Shown here piece after piece: positions 22,701 through 37,454 of a stretch of 64,000 nucleotides of DNA. The DNA is taken from the NCBI GenBank assembly GCA_963585895.1, contig OY757921.1, positions 54,219,590-54,283,589 on the forward strand, read 5' to 3'. The notes under the pieces were generated by a model, which worked only from the letters and a program-made list of their open reading frames with translations, ran no database searches and was not told where the DNA came from. The number at the start of each line of letters is the position of its first letter. Within the stretch, counting starts at the first letter, position 1. The position numbers and the translations under genes are program-made. The stretch is from Sepioteuthis lessoniana (lineage: Eukaryota; Mollusca; Cephalopoda; Myopsida; Loliginidae).

Positions 22701-25700
22701 ATCTGCTCTAATATTTTAGTGGAGTAAAACTGATTTGAGTTCAAAGTTTTTCGTCGTCTAGACTGACTGTCTTACTCTGTCAAATAACCTAATCTGCTCT
22801 ACTATTTTAGTGGAGTATAACTGATTTGAGTTCAAAGTTTTTCGTCGTCTAGACTGACTGCCTTACTCGGTCAAATAACCTAATCTGCTCTACTATTTTA
22901 GTGGAGTATAATTGATTTGAGTTCAAAGTTTTTCGTCGTCTAGACTGACTGTCTTACTCGGTCAAATAACCTAATCTGCTCTACTATTTTAGTGGAGTAT
23001 AATTGATTTGAGTTCAAAGTTTTTCGTCGTCTAGACTGACTGTCTTACTCTGTCAAATAACCTAATCTGCTCTACTATTTTAGTGGAGTATAACTGATTT
23101 GAGTTCAAAGTTTTTCGTCGTCTAGACTGACTGTCTTACTCGGTCAAATAACCTAATCTGCTCTACTATTTTAGTGGGGTATAACTGATTTGAGATCAAA
23201 GTTTTTCGTCGTCTAGACTGACTGTCTTACTCGGTCAAATAACCTAATCTGCTCTACTATTTTAGTGGAATATAACTGATTTGAGTTCAAAGTTTTTCGT
23301 CGTCTAGACTGACTGTCTTACTCGGTCAAATAACCTAATCTGCTCTACTATTTTAGTGGAGTATAACTGATTTGAGTTCAAAGATTTTCGTTGTCTAGAC
23401 TGACTGTCTTACTCGGTCAAATAACCTAATCTGCTCTACTATTTTAGTGGAGTATAACTGATTTGAGTTCAAAGTTTTTCGTCGTCTAGACTTACTGTCA
23501 TAATCGGTCAAATAACCTAATCTGATCTACTATTTTAGTGGAGTATAACTGATTTGGGTTCAAAGTTTTTCGTCGTCTAGACTGACTGTCTTACTCGGTC
23601 AAATAACCTAATCTGCTCTACTATTTTAGTGGAGTATAATTGATTTGAGTTCAAAGTTTTTCGTCGTCTATACTGACTGTCTTACTCGGTCAAATAACCT
23701 AATCTGCTCTACTATTTTAGTGGAGTATAACTGATTTAGGTTCAAAGATTTTCGTTGTCTAGACTGACTGTCTTACTCGGTCAAATAACCTAATCTGCTC
23801 TACTATTTTAGTGGAGTATAACTGATTTGAGTTCAAAGTTTTTCGTCGTCTAGACTGACTGTCATACTCGGTCAAATAACCTAAGCTGATCTACTATTTT
23901 AGTGGAGTATAACTGATTTGGGTTCAAAGTTTTTTGTCGTCTAGACAGACTGTCTTACTCGGTCAAATAACCTAATCTGCTCTACTATTTTAGTGGAGTA
24001 TAATTGATTTGAGTTCAAAGTTTTTCGTCGTCTAGACTGACTGTCTTACTCGGTCAAATAACCTAATCTGCTCTACTATTTTAGTGGAGTATAACTGATT
24101 TGAGTTCAAAGATTTTCGTTGTCTAGACTGACTGTCTTACTCGGTCAAATAACCTAATCTGCTCTACTATTTTAGTGGAGTATAACTGATTTGAGTTCAA
24201 AGTTTTTCGTCGTCTAGACTGACTGTCATACTCGGTCAAATAACCTAATCTGATCTACTATTTTAGTGGAGTATAACTGATTTGGGTTCAAAGTTTTTCG
24301 TCGTCTAGACTGACTGTCTTACTTGGTCAAATAACCTAATCTGCTCTACTATTTTAGTGGAGTATAACTGATTTGAGTTCAAAGTTTTTTGTCGTCTAGA
24401 CTGACTGTCTTACTCGGTCAAATAACCAAATCTGTTCTGCTATTCTAGTGGAGTATAACTGATTTGAGTTCAAAGTTTTTCGTTGTCTAGACTGACTGTC
24501 TTACTCGGTCAAATAACCTAATCTGCTCTACTATTTTAGTGGAGTATAACTGATTTGAGTTCAAAGTTTTTCGTCGTCTAGACTGACTGTCTTACTTGGT
24601 CAAATAACCTAATCTGCTCTACTATTTTAGTGGAGTATAACTGATTTGAGTTCAAAGTTTTTTGTCGTCTAGACTGACTGTCTTACTCGGTCAAATAACC
24701 AAATCTGTTCTGCTATTCTAGTGGAGTATAACTGATTTGAGTTCAAAGTTTTTCGTTGTCTAGACTGACTGTCTTACTCGGTCAAATAACCTAATCTGCT
24801 CTACTATTTTAGTGGAGTATAACTGATTTGAGTTCAAAGTTTTTCGTCGTCTAGACAGACTGTCTTACTCGGTCAAATAACCTAATCTGCTCTACTATTT
24901 TAGTGGAGTATAACTGATTTGAGTTCAAAGTTTTTTGTCGTCTAGACTGACTGTCTTACTCGGTCAAATAACCAAATCTGTTCTGCTATTCTAGTGGAGT
25001 ATAACTGATTTGAGTTCAAAGTTTTTCGTTGTCTAGACTGACTGTCTTACTCGGTCAAATAACCTAATCTGCTCTACTATTTTAGTGGAGTATAACTGAT
25101 TTGAGTTCAAAGATTTTCGTTGTCTAGACTGACTGTCTTACTCGGTCAAATAACCTAATCTGCTCTACTATTTTAGTGGAGTATAACTGATTTGAGTTCA
25201 AAGTTTTTCGTCGTCTAGACTGACTGTCATACTCGGTCAAATAACCTAATCTGATCTACTATTTTAGTGGAGTATAACTGATTTGAGTTCAAAGTTTTTC
25301 GACGTCTAGACTGACTGTCTTACTCGGTCAAATAACCTAATCTGCTCTACTATTTTAGTGGAGTATAACTGATTTGAGTTCAAAGATTTTCGTTGTCTAG
25401 ACTGACTGTCTTACTCGGTCAAATAACCTAATCTGCTCTACTATTTTAGTGGAGTTTAACTGATTTGAGTTCAAAGTTTTTCGTCGTCTAGACTGACTGT
25501 CATACTCGGTCAAATAACCTAATCTGATCTACTAATTTAGTGGAGTATAACTGATTTGGGTTCAAAGTTTTTCGTCGTCTAGACTGACTGTCTTACTTGG
25601 TCAAATAACCTAATCTGCTCTACTATTTTAGTGGAGTATAACTGATTTGAGTTCAAACTTTTTTGTCGTCTAGACTGACTGTCTTACTCGGTCAAATAAC

Positions 25701-28700
25701 CAAATCTGTTCTGCTATTATAGTGGAGTATAACTGATTTGAGTTCAAAGTTTTTCGTTGTCTAGACTGACTGTCTTACTCGGTCAAATAACCTAATCTGC
25801 TCTACTATTTTAGTGGAGTATAACTGATTTGAGTTCAAAGTTTTTCGTCGTCTAGACTGACTGTCTTACTCGGTCAAATAACCTAATCTGCTCTACTATT
25901 TTAGTGGAGTATAACTGATTTGAGTTCAAAGTTTTTTGTCGTCTAGACTGACTGTCTTACTCGGTCAAATAACCAAATCTGTTCTGCTATTCTAGTGGAG
26001 TATAACTGATTTGAGTTCAAAGTTTTTCGTTGTCTAGACTGACTGTCTTACTCGGTCAAATAACCTAATCTGCTCTACTATTTTAGTGGAGTATAACTGA
26101 TTTGAGTTCAAAGTTTTTTGTCGTCTAGACTGACTGTCTTACTCGGTCAAATAACCAAATCTGTTCTGCTATTCTAGTGGAGTATAACTGATTTGAGTTC
26201 AAAGTTTTTCGTTGTCTAGACTGACTGTCTTACTCGGTCAAATAACCTAATCTGCTCTACTATTTTAGTGGAGTATAACTGATTTGAGTTCAAAGATTTT
26301 CGTTGTCTAGACTGACTGTCTTACTCGGTCAAATAACCTAATCTGCTCTACTATTTTAGTGGAGTATAACTGATTTGAGTTCAAAGTTTTTCGTCGTCTA
26401 GACTGACTGTCATACTCGGTCAAATAACCTAATCTGATCTACTATTTTAGTGGAGTATAACTGATTTGAGTTCAAAGTTTTTCGTCGTCTAGACTGACTG
26501 TCTTACTCGGTCAAATAACCTAATCTGATCTACTATTTTAGTGGAGTATAACTGATTTGAGTTCAAAGTTTTTCGTCGTCTAGACTGACTGTCTTACTCG
26601 GTCAAATAACCTAATCTGCTCTACTATTTTAGTGGAGTATAACTGATTTGAGTTCAAAGTTTTTTGTCGTCTAGACTGACTGTCTTACTCGGCCAAATAA
26701 CCAAATCTGTTCTGCTATTCTAGTGGAGTATAACTGATTTGAGTTCAAAGTTTTTCGTTGTTTAGACTGACTGTCTTACTCGGTCAAATAACCTAATCTG
26801 CTCTAATATTTTAGTGGAGTATAACTGATTTGAGTTCAAAGTTTTTCGTTGTCTACACTGACTGTCTTACTCGGTCAAATAACCTAATCTGCTCTACTAT
26901 TTTAGTGGAGAATAACTGATTTGAGTTAAAGTTTGTCGTCGTCTAGACTGACTGTCTTACTCGGTCATATTACCTAATCTGCTCTAATATTTTAGTGGAG
27001 TAAAACTGATTTGAGTTCAAAGTTTTTCGTCGTCTCGACTGACTGTCTTACTTGGTCAAATAACCTAATATGCTCTACTATTTTAGTAGAGTATAACTGA
27101 TTTGAGTTCAAAGTTTTTCGTCGTCTAGACTGACTGTCTTACTCGGTCAAATAACCTAATCTGCTCTACTATTTTAGTGGAGTATAACTGATTTGAGTTC
27201 AAAGTTTTTCGTCGTCTAGACTGACTGTCATACTCGGTCAAATAACCTAATTTGCTCTACTATTTTAGTGGAGTATAACTGATTTGAGTTCAAAGTTTTT
27301 CGTCGTCTAGACTGACTGTCATACTCGGTCAAATAACCTAATCTGCTCTACTATTTTAGTGGAGTATAACTGATTTGTGTTCAAAGTTTTTCGTCGTCTA
27401 GACTGACTGTCATACTCGGTCAAATAACCTAATCTGATCTACTATTTTAGTGGAGTATAACTGATTTGGGTTCAAAGTTTTTCGTCGTCTAGACTGACTG
27501 TCTTACTCTGTCAGATAACCTAATCTGCTCTAATATTTTAGTGGAGTATAACTGATTTGAGTTCAAAGTTTTTCGTCGTCTAGACTGACTGTCTTACCCG
27601 GTCAAATAACATAATCTGATCTACTATTTTACTGGAGTATAACTGATTTGAGTTCAAAGTTTTTCGTCGTCTAGACTGACTGTCTTACTCGGTCAAATAA
27701 CCTAATCTGCTCTACTATTTTAGTGGAGTATAACTGATTTGAGTTCAAAGTTTTTTGTCGTCTAGACTGACTGTCTTACTCGGTCAAATAACCAAATCGG
27801 TTCTGCTATTCTAGTGGAGTATAACTGATTTGAGTTCAAAGTTTTTCGTTGTCTAGACTGACTGTCTTACTCGGTCAAATAACCTAATCTGCTCTACTAT
27901 TTTAGTGGAGTATAACTGATTTGAGTTCAAAGATTTTCGTTGTCTAGACTGACTGTCTTACTCGGTCAAATAACCTAATCTGCTCTACTATTTTAGTGGA
28001 GTATAACTGATTTGAGTTCAAAGTTTTTCGTCGTCTAGACTGACTGTCATACTCGGTTAAATAACCTAATCTGATCTACTATTTTTGTGGAGTATAACTG
28101 ATTTAAGTTCAAAGTTTTTCGTCGTCTAGACTGACTGTCTTACTCGGTCAAATAACCAAATCTGTTCTGCTATTATAGTGGAGTATAACTGATTTGAGTT
28201 CAAAGTTTTTCGTTGTCTAGACTGACTGTCTTACTCGGTCAAATAACCTAATCTGCTCTACTATTTTAGTGGAGTATAACTGATTTGAGTTCAAAGTTTT
28301 TCGTCGTCTAGACTGACTGTCTTACTCGGTCAAATAACCTAATCTGCTCTACTATTTTAGTGGAGTATAACTGATTTGAGTTCAAAGTTTTTTGTCGTCT
28401 AGACTGACTGTCTTACTCGGTCAAATAACCAAATCTGTTCTGCTATTCTAGTGGAGTATAACTGATTTGAGTTCAAAGTTTTTCGTTGTCTAGACTGACT
28501 GTCTTACTCGGTCAAATAACCTAATCTGCTCTACTATTTTAGTGGAGTATAACTGATTTGAGTTCAAAGTTTTTCGTCGTCTAGACTGACTGTCTTACTC
28601 GGTCAAATAACCTAATCTGCTCTACTATTTTAATGGAGTATAACTGATTTGAGTTCAAAGTTTTTTGTCGTCTAGACTGACTGTCTTACTCGGTCAAATA

Positions 28701-31106
28701 ACCAAATCTGTTCTGCTATTCTAGTGGAGTATAACTGATTTGAGTTCAAAGTTTTTCGTTGTCTAGACTGACTGTCTTACTCGGTCAAATAACCTAATCT
28801 GCTCTACTATTTTAGTGGAGTATAACTGATTTGAGTTCAAAGATTTTCGTTGTCTAGACTGACTGTCTTACTCGGTCAAATAACCTAATCTGCTCTACTA
28901 TTTTAGTGGAGTATAACTGATTTGAGTTCAAAGTTTTTCGTCGTCTAGACTGACTGTCATACTCGGTCAAATAACCTAATCTGATCTACTATTTTAGTGG
29001 AGTATAACTGAATTGGGTTCAAAGTTTTTCGTCGTCTAGACTGACTGTCTTACTCGGTCAAATAACCTAATCTGATCTACTATTTTAGTGGAGTATAACT
29101 GATTTGAGTTCAAAGTTTTTCGTCGTCTAGACTGACTGTCTTACTCGGTCAAATAACCTAATCTGCTCTACTATTTTAGTGGAGTATAACTGATTTGAGT
29201 TCAAAGTTTTTTGTCGTCTAGACTGACTGTCTTACTCGGTCAAATAACCAAATCTGTTCTGCTATTCTAGTGGAGTATAACTGATTTGAGTTCAAAGTTT
29301 TTCGTTGTCTAGACTGACTGTCTTACTCGGTCAAATAACCTAATCTGCTCTACTATTTTAGTGGAGTATAACTGATTTGAGTTCAAAGTTTTTCGTTGTC
29401 TACACTGACTGTCTTACTCGGTCAAATAACCTAATCTGCTCTACTATTTTAGTGGAGTATAACTGATTTGAGTTAAAGTTTGTCGTCGTCTAGACTGACT
29501 GTCTTACTCGGTCATATTACCTAATCTGCTCTACTATTTTAGTAGAGTATAACTGATTTGAGTTCAAAGTTTTTCGTCGTCTAGACTGACTATCTTACTC
29601 GGTCAAATAACCTAATCTGCTCTACTATTTTAGTGGAGTATAACTGATTTGAGTTCAAAGTTTTTCGTCGTCTAGACTGACTGTCATACTCGGTCAAATA
29701 ACCTAATTTGCTCTACTATTTTAGTGGAGTATAACTGATTTGAGTTCAAAGTTTTTCGTCGTCTAGACTGACTGTCATACTCGGTCAAATAACCTAATCT
29801 GCTCTACTATTTTAGTGGAGTATAACTGATTTGAGTTCAAAGTTTTTCGTCGTCTAGACTGACTGTCATACTCGGTCAAATAACCTAATCTGATCTACTA
29901 TTTTAGTGGAGTATAACTGATTTGGGTTCAAAGTTTTTCGTCGTCTAGACTGACTGTCTTACCCGGGCAAATAACATAATCTGATCTACTATTTTACTGG
30001 AGTATAACTGATTTGAGTTCAAAGTTTTTCGTCGTCTAGACTGACTGTCTTACTCTGTCAGATAACCTAATCTGCTCTAATATTTTAGTGGAGTATAACT
30101 GATTTGAGTTCAAAGTTTTTCATCGTCTAGACTGACTGTCTTACTCGGTCAAATAACATAATCTGATCTACTATTTTAGTGGAGTATAACTGATTTGAGT
30201 TCAAAGTTTTTCGTCGTCTAGACTGACTGTCTTACTCTGTCAGATAACCTAATCTGCTCTAATATTTTAGTGGAGTATAACTGATTTGAGTTCAAAGTTT
30301 TTCGTCGTCTAGACTGACTGTCTTACTCGGTCAAATAACATAATCTGATCTACTATTTTAGTGGAGTATAACTGATTTGAGTTCAAAGTTTTTCGTCGTC
30401 TAGACTGACTGTCTTACTCGGTCAAATAACATAATCTGCTCTACTATTTTAGTGGAGTATAACTGATTTGAGTTCAAAGTTTTTCCTCGTCTAGACTGAC
30501 TGTCTTACTCGGTCAAATAACATAATCTGATCTACTATTTTAGTGGAGTATAACTGATTTGAGTTCAAAGTTTTTCGTCGTCTAGACTGACTGTCTTACT
30601 CTGTCAGATAACCTAATCTGCTCTGCTATTCTTGTGGAGTATAACTGATTTGAGTTCAAAGTTTTTCGTCGTCTAGACTGACTGTCTTACTCGGTCAAAT
30701 AACCTAATCTTCTCAACTATTTTAGTGGAGTATAACTGATTTGAGTTCAAATTTTTTCGTCGTCTAGACTGACTGTCTTACTCGGTCAAACAACCTAATC
30801 TGCTTTACTATTTTAGTGGAGTATAATTGATTTGAGTTCAAAGTTTTTCGTCGTCTAGACTGACTGTCTTTTCGGTCAAATAACCTAATCTGCTCTACTA
30901 TTTTAGTGGAGTATAACTGATTTGAGTTCAAAGTTTTTCGTCGTCTAGACTGACTGTCTTACTCGGTCAAATAACCTAATCTGCCCTACTATTTTAGTGC
31001 AGTATAACTGATTTGAGTTCAAAGTTTTTCGTCGTCTAGACTGACTGTCTTACTCGGTCAAATAACCTAATCTGCTCTAGTATTTTAGTGGAGTAAAACT
31101 GATTTG

Positions 31107-31363
31107 TCCCGGTTGGCCCAGCGGTTAGAGTGTTCGCCAATGGCCCGGGAGACCTGGGTTCAATCCCAGGTCGAGTCATACCAAAGACTTTAAAAATGGT
31201 ACTTGATACCACCTTGCTTAACACTCAGCATTATAAGGTACGGTTCAAGGGTAAAGTGGAGCAATCCTGGGAATGGAGTAGTGCCCTCCCCTACACCTAG
31301 GTGTAGTAGCTATCGAAAAGGAAGCCTTCGGGTTACCCTTGACTATGGTCGCTAACTTTACTT
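31107..31363 (+). mobile_element. tRNA-derived SINE, copy 1 (type R)
   Basis: The element starts TCCCGGTTGGCCCAGCGGTT, containing a pol III A-box-like TGGCCCAGCGG, then a B-box GGTTCAATCCC, so its head derives from a tRNA. The middle has ACTTTAAAAATGGTACTTG and CACTCAGCAT, resembling the conserved central domain of Meta/MESC-type SINEs. The tail is a short CTTTA repeat. It is flanked by a 12-bp target-site duplication, AAAACTGATTTG, taken from the satellite unit. This copy has one CTTTA repeat fewer than the others and GGTTACCC where the others have GGTCACCC. Confidence 0.92.
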
Positions 31364-33649
31364 AAAACTGATTTGAGTTCAAAGTTTTTCGTCGTCTCGA
31401 CTGACTGTCTTACTTGGTCAAAGAACCTAATCTGCTCTACTATTTTAGTGGAGTATAACTGATTTGAGTTCAAAGATTTTCGTCGTCTAAACCTACTGTC
31501 TTACTGGGTCAAATAACCTAATCTGCTCTACTATTTTAGTGGAGTATAACTGATTTGAGTTCAAAGTTTTTCGTCGTCTAGACTGACTGTCTTACTCGGT
31601 CAAATAACCTAATCTGCTCTACTATTTTAGTGGAGTATAACTGATCTGAGTTCAAAGTTTTTCGTCGTCTAGACTGACTGTCTTACTCGGTCAAATAACC
31701 TAATCTGCTCTACTATGTTAGTGGAGTATAACTGATTTGAGTTCAAAGTTTTTTGTCATCTAGACTGACTGTCTTACTCGGTCATATTACCTAATCTGCT
31801 CTAATATTTTAGTGGAGTAAAACTGATTTGAGTTCAAAATTTTTCGTCGTCTCGACTGACAGTCTTACTTGGTCAAATAACCTAATCTGCTCTACTATTT
31901 TAGTGGAGTATAACTGATTTGAGTTCAAAGTTTTTCGTCGTCTAGACTGACTGTCTTACTCGGTCAAATAACCTAATCTGCTCTACTATTTTAGTGGAGT
32001 ATAACTGATTTGAGTTCAAAGTTTTTCGTCGTCTAGACTGACTGTCTTACTCGGTCAAAAAACCTAATCTGCTTTACTATTTTAGTGGAGTATAATTGAT
32101 TTGAGTTCAAAGTTTTTCGTCGTCTAGACTGACTGTCTTACTCAGTCAAATAACCTAATCTGCTCTACTATTTTAGTGGAGTATAACTGATTTGAGTTCA
32201 AAGTTTTTCGTCGTCTAGACTGACTGTCATACTCGGTCAAATAACCTAATCTGCTCTACTATTTTAGTGGAGTATAACTGATTTGAGTTCAAAGTTTTTC
32301 GTCGTCTAGACTGACTGTCATACTCGGTCAAATAACCTAATCTGATCTACTATTTTAGTGGAGTATAACTGATTTGGGTTCAAAGTTTTTCGTCGTCTAG
32401 ACTGACTGTCTTACTCTGTCAGATAACCTAATCTGCTCTAATATTTTAGTGGAGTATAACTGATTTGAGTTCAAAGTTTTTCGTCGTCTAGACTGACTGT
32501 CTTACCCGGTCAAATAACATAATCTGATCTACTATTTTACTGGAGTATAACTGATTTGAGTTCAAAGTTTTTCGTCGTCTAGACTGACTGTCTTACTCTG
32601 TCAGATAACCTAATCTGCTCTAATATTTTAGTGGAGTATAACTGATTTGAGTTCAAAGTTTTTCATCGTCTAGACTGACTGTCTTACTCGGTCAAATAAC
32701 ATAATCTGATCTACTATTTTAGTGGAGTATAACTGATTTGAGTTCAAAGTTTTTCGTCGTCTAGACTGACTGTCTTACTCTGTCAGATAACCTAATCTGC
32801 TCTAATATTTTAGTGGAGTATAACTGATTTGAGTTCAAAGTTTTTCGTCGTCTAGACTGACTGTCTTACTCGGTCAAATAACATAATCTGATCTACTATA
32901 TTAGTGGAGTATAACTGATTTGAGTTCAAAGTTTTTCGTCGTCTAGACTGACTGTCTTACTCGGTCAAATAACATAATCTGCTCTACTATTTTAGTGGAG
33001 TATAACTGATTTGAGTTCAAAGTTTTTCCTCGTCTAGACTGACTGTCTTACTCGGTCAAATAACATAATCTGATCTACTATTTTAGTGGAGTATAACTGA
33101 TTTGAGTTCAAAGTTTTTCGTCGTCTAGACTGACTGTCTTACTCTGTCAGATAACCTAATCTGCTCTGCTATTCTTGTGGAGTATAACTGATTTGAGTTC
33201 AAAGTTTTTCGTCGTCTAGACTGACTGTCTTACTCGGTCAAATAACCTAATCTGCTCAACTATTTTAGTGGAGTATAACTGATTTGAGTTCAAAGTTTTT
33301 CGTCGTCTAGACTGACTGTCTTACTCGGTCAAACAACCTAATCTGCTTTACTATTTTAGTGGAGTATAATTGATTTGAGTTCAAAGTTTTTCGTCGTCTA
33401 GACTGACTGTCTTTTCGGTCAAATAACCTAATCTGCTCTACTATTTTAGTGGAGTATAACTGATTTGAGTTCAAAGTTTTTTGTCGTCTAGACTGACTGT
33501 CTTACTCGGTCAAATAACCTAATCTGCCCTACTATTTTAGTGCAGTATAACTGATTTGAGTTCAAAGTTTTTCGTCGTCTAGACTGACTGTCTTCCTCGG
33601 TCAAATAACCTAATCTGCTCTAGTATTTTAGTGGAGTAAAACTGATTTG

Positions 33650-33911
33650 TCCCGGTTGGCCCAGCGGTTAGAGTGTTCGCCAATGGCCCGGGAGACCTGG
33701 GTTCAATCCCAGGTCGAGTCATACCAAAGACTTTAAAAATGGTACTTGATACCACCTTGCTTAACACTCAGCATTATAAGGTACGGTTCAAGGGTAAAGT
33801 GGAGCAATCCTGGGAATGGAGTAGTGCCCTCCCCTACACCTAGGTGTAGTAGCTATCGAAAAGGAAGCCTTCGGGTCACCCTTGACTATGGTCGCTAACT
33901 TTACTTTACTT
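33650..33911 (+). mobile_element. tRNA-derived SINE, copy 2 (type R)
   Basis: Nearly identical to copy 1, with the same AAAACTGATTTG duplication and the same left neighbour, a unit with the rare GCCCTACTA...AGTGCAG variant. It lies 2543 bp after copy 1 and 1310 bp before the ATG of the first RT fragment. The shared flanks mean it was copied with the satellite. Confidence 0.92.
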
Positions 33912-34910
33912 AAAACTGATTTGAGTTCAAAGTTTTTCGTCGTCTCGACTGACTGTCTTACTTGGTCAAAGAACCTAATCTGCTCTACTATTTTAGTGGA
34001 GTATAACTGATTTGAGTTCAAAGATTTTCGTCGTCTAAACCTACTGTCTTACTGGGTCAAATAACCTAATCTGCTCTACTATTTTAGTGGAGTATAACTG
34101 ATTTGAGTTCAAAGTTTTTCGTCGTCTAGACTGACTGTCTTACTCGGTCAAATAACCTAATCTGCTCTACTATTTTAGTGGAGTATAACTGATTTGAGTT
34201 CAAAGTTTTTCGTCGTCTAGACTGACTGTCTTACTCGGTCAAAAAACCTAATCTGCTTTACTATTTTAGTGGAGTATAACTGATTTGAGTTCAAAGTTTT
34301 TCGTCGTCTAGACTGACTGTCTTACTCAGTCAAATAACCTAATCTGCTCTACTATTTTAGTGGAGTATAACTGATTTGAGTTCAAAGTTTTTCGTCGTCT
34401 AGACACCTGTCTTACTCAGTCAAACAACCTAATCTGCTCTACTATTTTAGTGGATTATAATTGATTTGAGTTCAAAGTTTTTCGTCGTCTAGACTGACTG
34501 TCTTACTCGGTCAAATAACCTAATCTGCTCTACTATTTTAGTGGAGTAAAACTGATTTGAGTTCAAAGTTTTTCGTCGTCTAGACTGACTGTCTTACTCG
34601 GTCAAATAACCTAATCTGCTCTACTATTTTAGTGGAGTATAACTGATTTGAGTTCAAAGTTTTTCGTCGTCTAGACTGACTGTCTTACTCGGTCAAATAA
34701 CCTAATCTGCTCTACTATTTTAGTGGAGTATAACTGATTTGAGTTCAAAGGTTTTCGTCGTCTAGACTGACTGTCTTACTCGGTCAAATAACCTAATCTG
34801 CTCTACAATTTTAGTGGAGTATAACTGATTTGAGTTCAAAGTTTTTCGTCGTCTAGACTGACTGACTTACTCGGTCAAATAACCTAATCTGCTCTACTAT
34901 TTTAGTGGAG

Positions 34911-36003
34911 GATATTTGTCGACTTTACCAAGGCTTTCGACTCCATTCACAGAGGAAAGATGGAACAAATCCTACTAGCGTATGGCATACCTAATGAAAC
35001 CGTAGCGGCAATAACGATTCTCTATAGAAACACTAAAGTAAAAGTACGATCACCAGATGGAGACACAGAATACTTCGACATTGTAGCAGGAGTACTACAA
35101 GGGGACACGCTGGCTCCGTATCTCTTTATCATTTGTCTAGACTACGTACTTAGAACATCGATTGACAAAATCAAAGAGAATGGCTTCGAACTGACGAAGA
35201 AAAGAAGCAGAAGATACCCCGCAACAACAATTACCGACGCCGACTACGCCAATGACATAGCAATACTGGCAAATACACCTGACCAAGCCGAAACACTTCT
35301 GCATAGTTTGCAACGAGCAGCAGCAAGCATAGGCCTCCATGTTAATGCACACAAAACGGAATATATGTGCTATAACCAAACGGGGGACAGCTCCACTCTA
35401 AAAGGAACCCCTCTTAAACTAGTAGACAAATTCACGTACCGAGGAAGCAGCGTCGAATCAACCGAAAAGGACATCGAAACGAGGTTAACGAAAGCATGGA
35501 CAGCTATCAATAGGCTATCGACTATATGGAAATCAGACCTAACCGATAAAATGAAACGCAGTTTCTTCCAGGCATCGGTCACATCGATACTGCTATATGG
35601 ATGCACTACGTGGACGCGAACAAAACGGCTGGAGAAGAAACTAGATGGCAATTACACAAGAATGCTGCGTGCAATCCTGAACAAGTCCTGGCAGCAACAC
35701 CCCACAAGACACCAACTGTACGGCCACCTGCCCCCTATCACGAAAACTATTCAAGTTAGGCGAACCAGACATGCAGGACATTGCTGGAGAAGCAGAGATG
35801 AACTCATAAGAGATGTACTCTTATGGATCCCCACACATGGCCGCGCAAAAGCAGGACGACCAGCACGAACGTACATTCAGCAGCTATGTGAGGATACAGG
35901 TTGTTGTCCTGAAGACCTGCCTAGGGCGATGAACGATAGGGAGGAGTGGCGAGAGAGGGTCAGGGATATCCGTACTGCCAGCACGATATGATGATGATGA
36001 TGA
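34911..36003 (+). mobile_element. 5'-truncated non-LTR reverse transcriptase fragment, copy A1
   Basis: The insert begins three codons before the motif A aspartate (IFVDFTKAFDSI). It then stays open through a methionine at 34960 to a stop at 35991 (343 residues from that Met). Motif B reads AGVLQGDTLAPYLF (residues 43-56). Motif C reads YANDIAIL, where residue 98, the first catalytic aspartate of YADD, is Asn. The C-terminal part carries LLYGCTTWTRTKRL, HAGHCWRS and GRPARTYIQQLC. The 3' end is an ATG/TGA microsatellite, as in RTE-like elements; the exact clade is unsure. The endonuclease and RT fingers are absent, and the upstream frame hits a satellite stop. It should be catalytically dead. 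Confidence 0.9.
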
Positions 36004-36361
36004 TAATTGATTTGAGTTCAAAGTTTTTCGTCGTCTAGACTGACTGTCTTACTCGGTCAAATAACCTAATCTGCTCTACTATTTTAGTGGAGTATAACTG
36101 ATTTGAGTTCAAAGTTTTTCGTCGTCTAGACTGTCTTACTCGGTCAAATAACCTAATCTGCTCTACTATTTTAGTGGAGTATAACTGATTTGAGTTCAAA
36201 GTTTTTCGTCGTCTAGACTGACTGTCTTACTTGGTCAAATAACCTAATCTGCTCTACTATTTCAGTGGATTATAACTGATTTGAGTTCAAAGTTTTTCGT
36301 CGTCTAGACTGACTGTCTTACTCGGTCAAATAACCTAATCTGCTCTACTATTTTAGTGGAG

Positions 36362-37454
36362 GATATTTGTCGACTTTACCAAGGCTTTCGACTCCATTCA
36401 CAGAGGAAAGATGGAACAAATCCTACTAGCGTACGGCATACCTAAAGAAACCGTAGCGGCAATAACGATTCTCTATAGAAACACTAAAGTAAAAGTACGA
36501 TCACCAGATGGAGACACAGAATACTTCGACATTGTAGCAGGAGTACTACAAGGGGACACGCTGGCTCCGTATCTCTTTATCATTTGTCTAGTCTACGTAC
36601 TTAGAACATCGATTGACAAAATCAAAGAGAATGGCTTCGAACTGACGAAGAAAAGAAGCAGAAGATACCCCGCAACAACAATTACCGATGCCGACTACGC
36701 CGATGACATAGCAATACTGGCAAATACACCTGACCAAGCTGAAACACTTCTGCATAGTTTGGAACGAGCAGCAGCAAGCATAGGCCTCCATGTTAATGCA
36801 CACAAAACGGAATATATGTGCTATAACCAAACGGGGGACAGCTCCACTCTAAAAGGAACCCCTCTTAAACTAGTAGACAAATTCACGTACCTAGGAAGCA
36901 GCGTCGAATCAACCGAAAAGGACATCGAAACGAGGTTAACGAAAGCATGGACAGCTATCAATAGGCTATCGACTATATGGAAATCAGACCTAACCGATAA
37001 AATGAAACGCAGTTTCTTCCAGGCAGCGGTCACATCGATACTGCTATATGGATGCACTACATGGACGCTAACAAAACGGCTGGAGAAGAAACTAGATGGC
37101 AATTACACAAGAATGCTGCGTGCAATCCTGAACAAGTCCTGGCAGCAACACCCCACAAGACACAAACAGTACGGCCACCTGCCCCCTATCACGAAAACTA
37201 TTCAAGTTAGGCGAACTAGACATGCAGGACATTGCTGGAGAAGCAGAGATGAACTCATAAGAGATGTACTCTTATGGATCCCCACACATGGCCGCGCAAA
37301 AGCAGGACGACCAGCACGAACGTACATTCAGCAGCTATGTGAGGATACAGGTTGTTGTCCTGAAGACCTGCCTAGGGCGATGAACGATAGGGAGGAGTGG
37401 CGAGAGAGGGTCAGGGATATCCGTGCTGCCAGCACGATATGATGATGATGATGA
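36362..37454 (+). mobile_element. 5'-truncated non-LTR reverse transcriptase fragment, copy B1
   Basis: Same 5' truncation point and 3' microsatellite as A1, with the 343-codon frame at 36411-37442. It keeps the canonical YADDIAIL (residues 96-103) and FTYLGSS (158-164), but has Val at residue 61 where A copies have Asp (LVYVL). It also differs from A in the C-terminal part (TRHKQYGHLPP). Its ATG lies 1451 bp after that of A1 and the inserts are separated by about four satellite units. Without fingers, the palm start or the endonuclease it cannot be a working enzyme, even though the two motif C aspartates are intact. Confidence 0.9.
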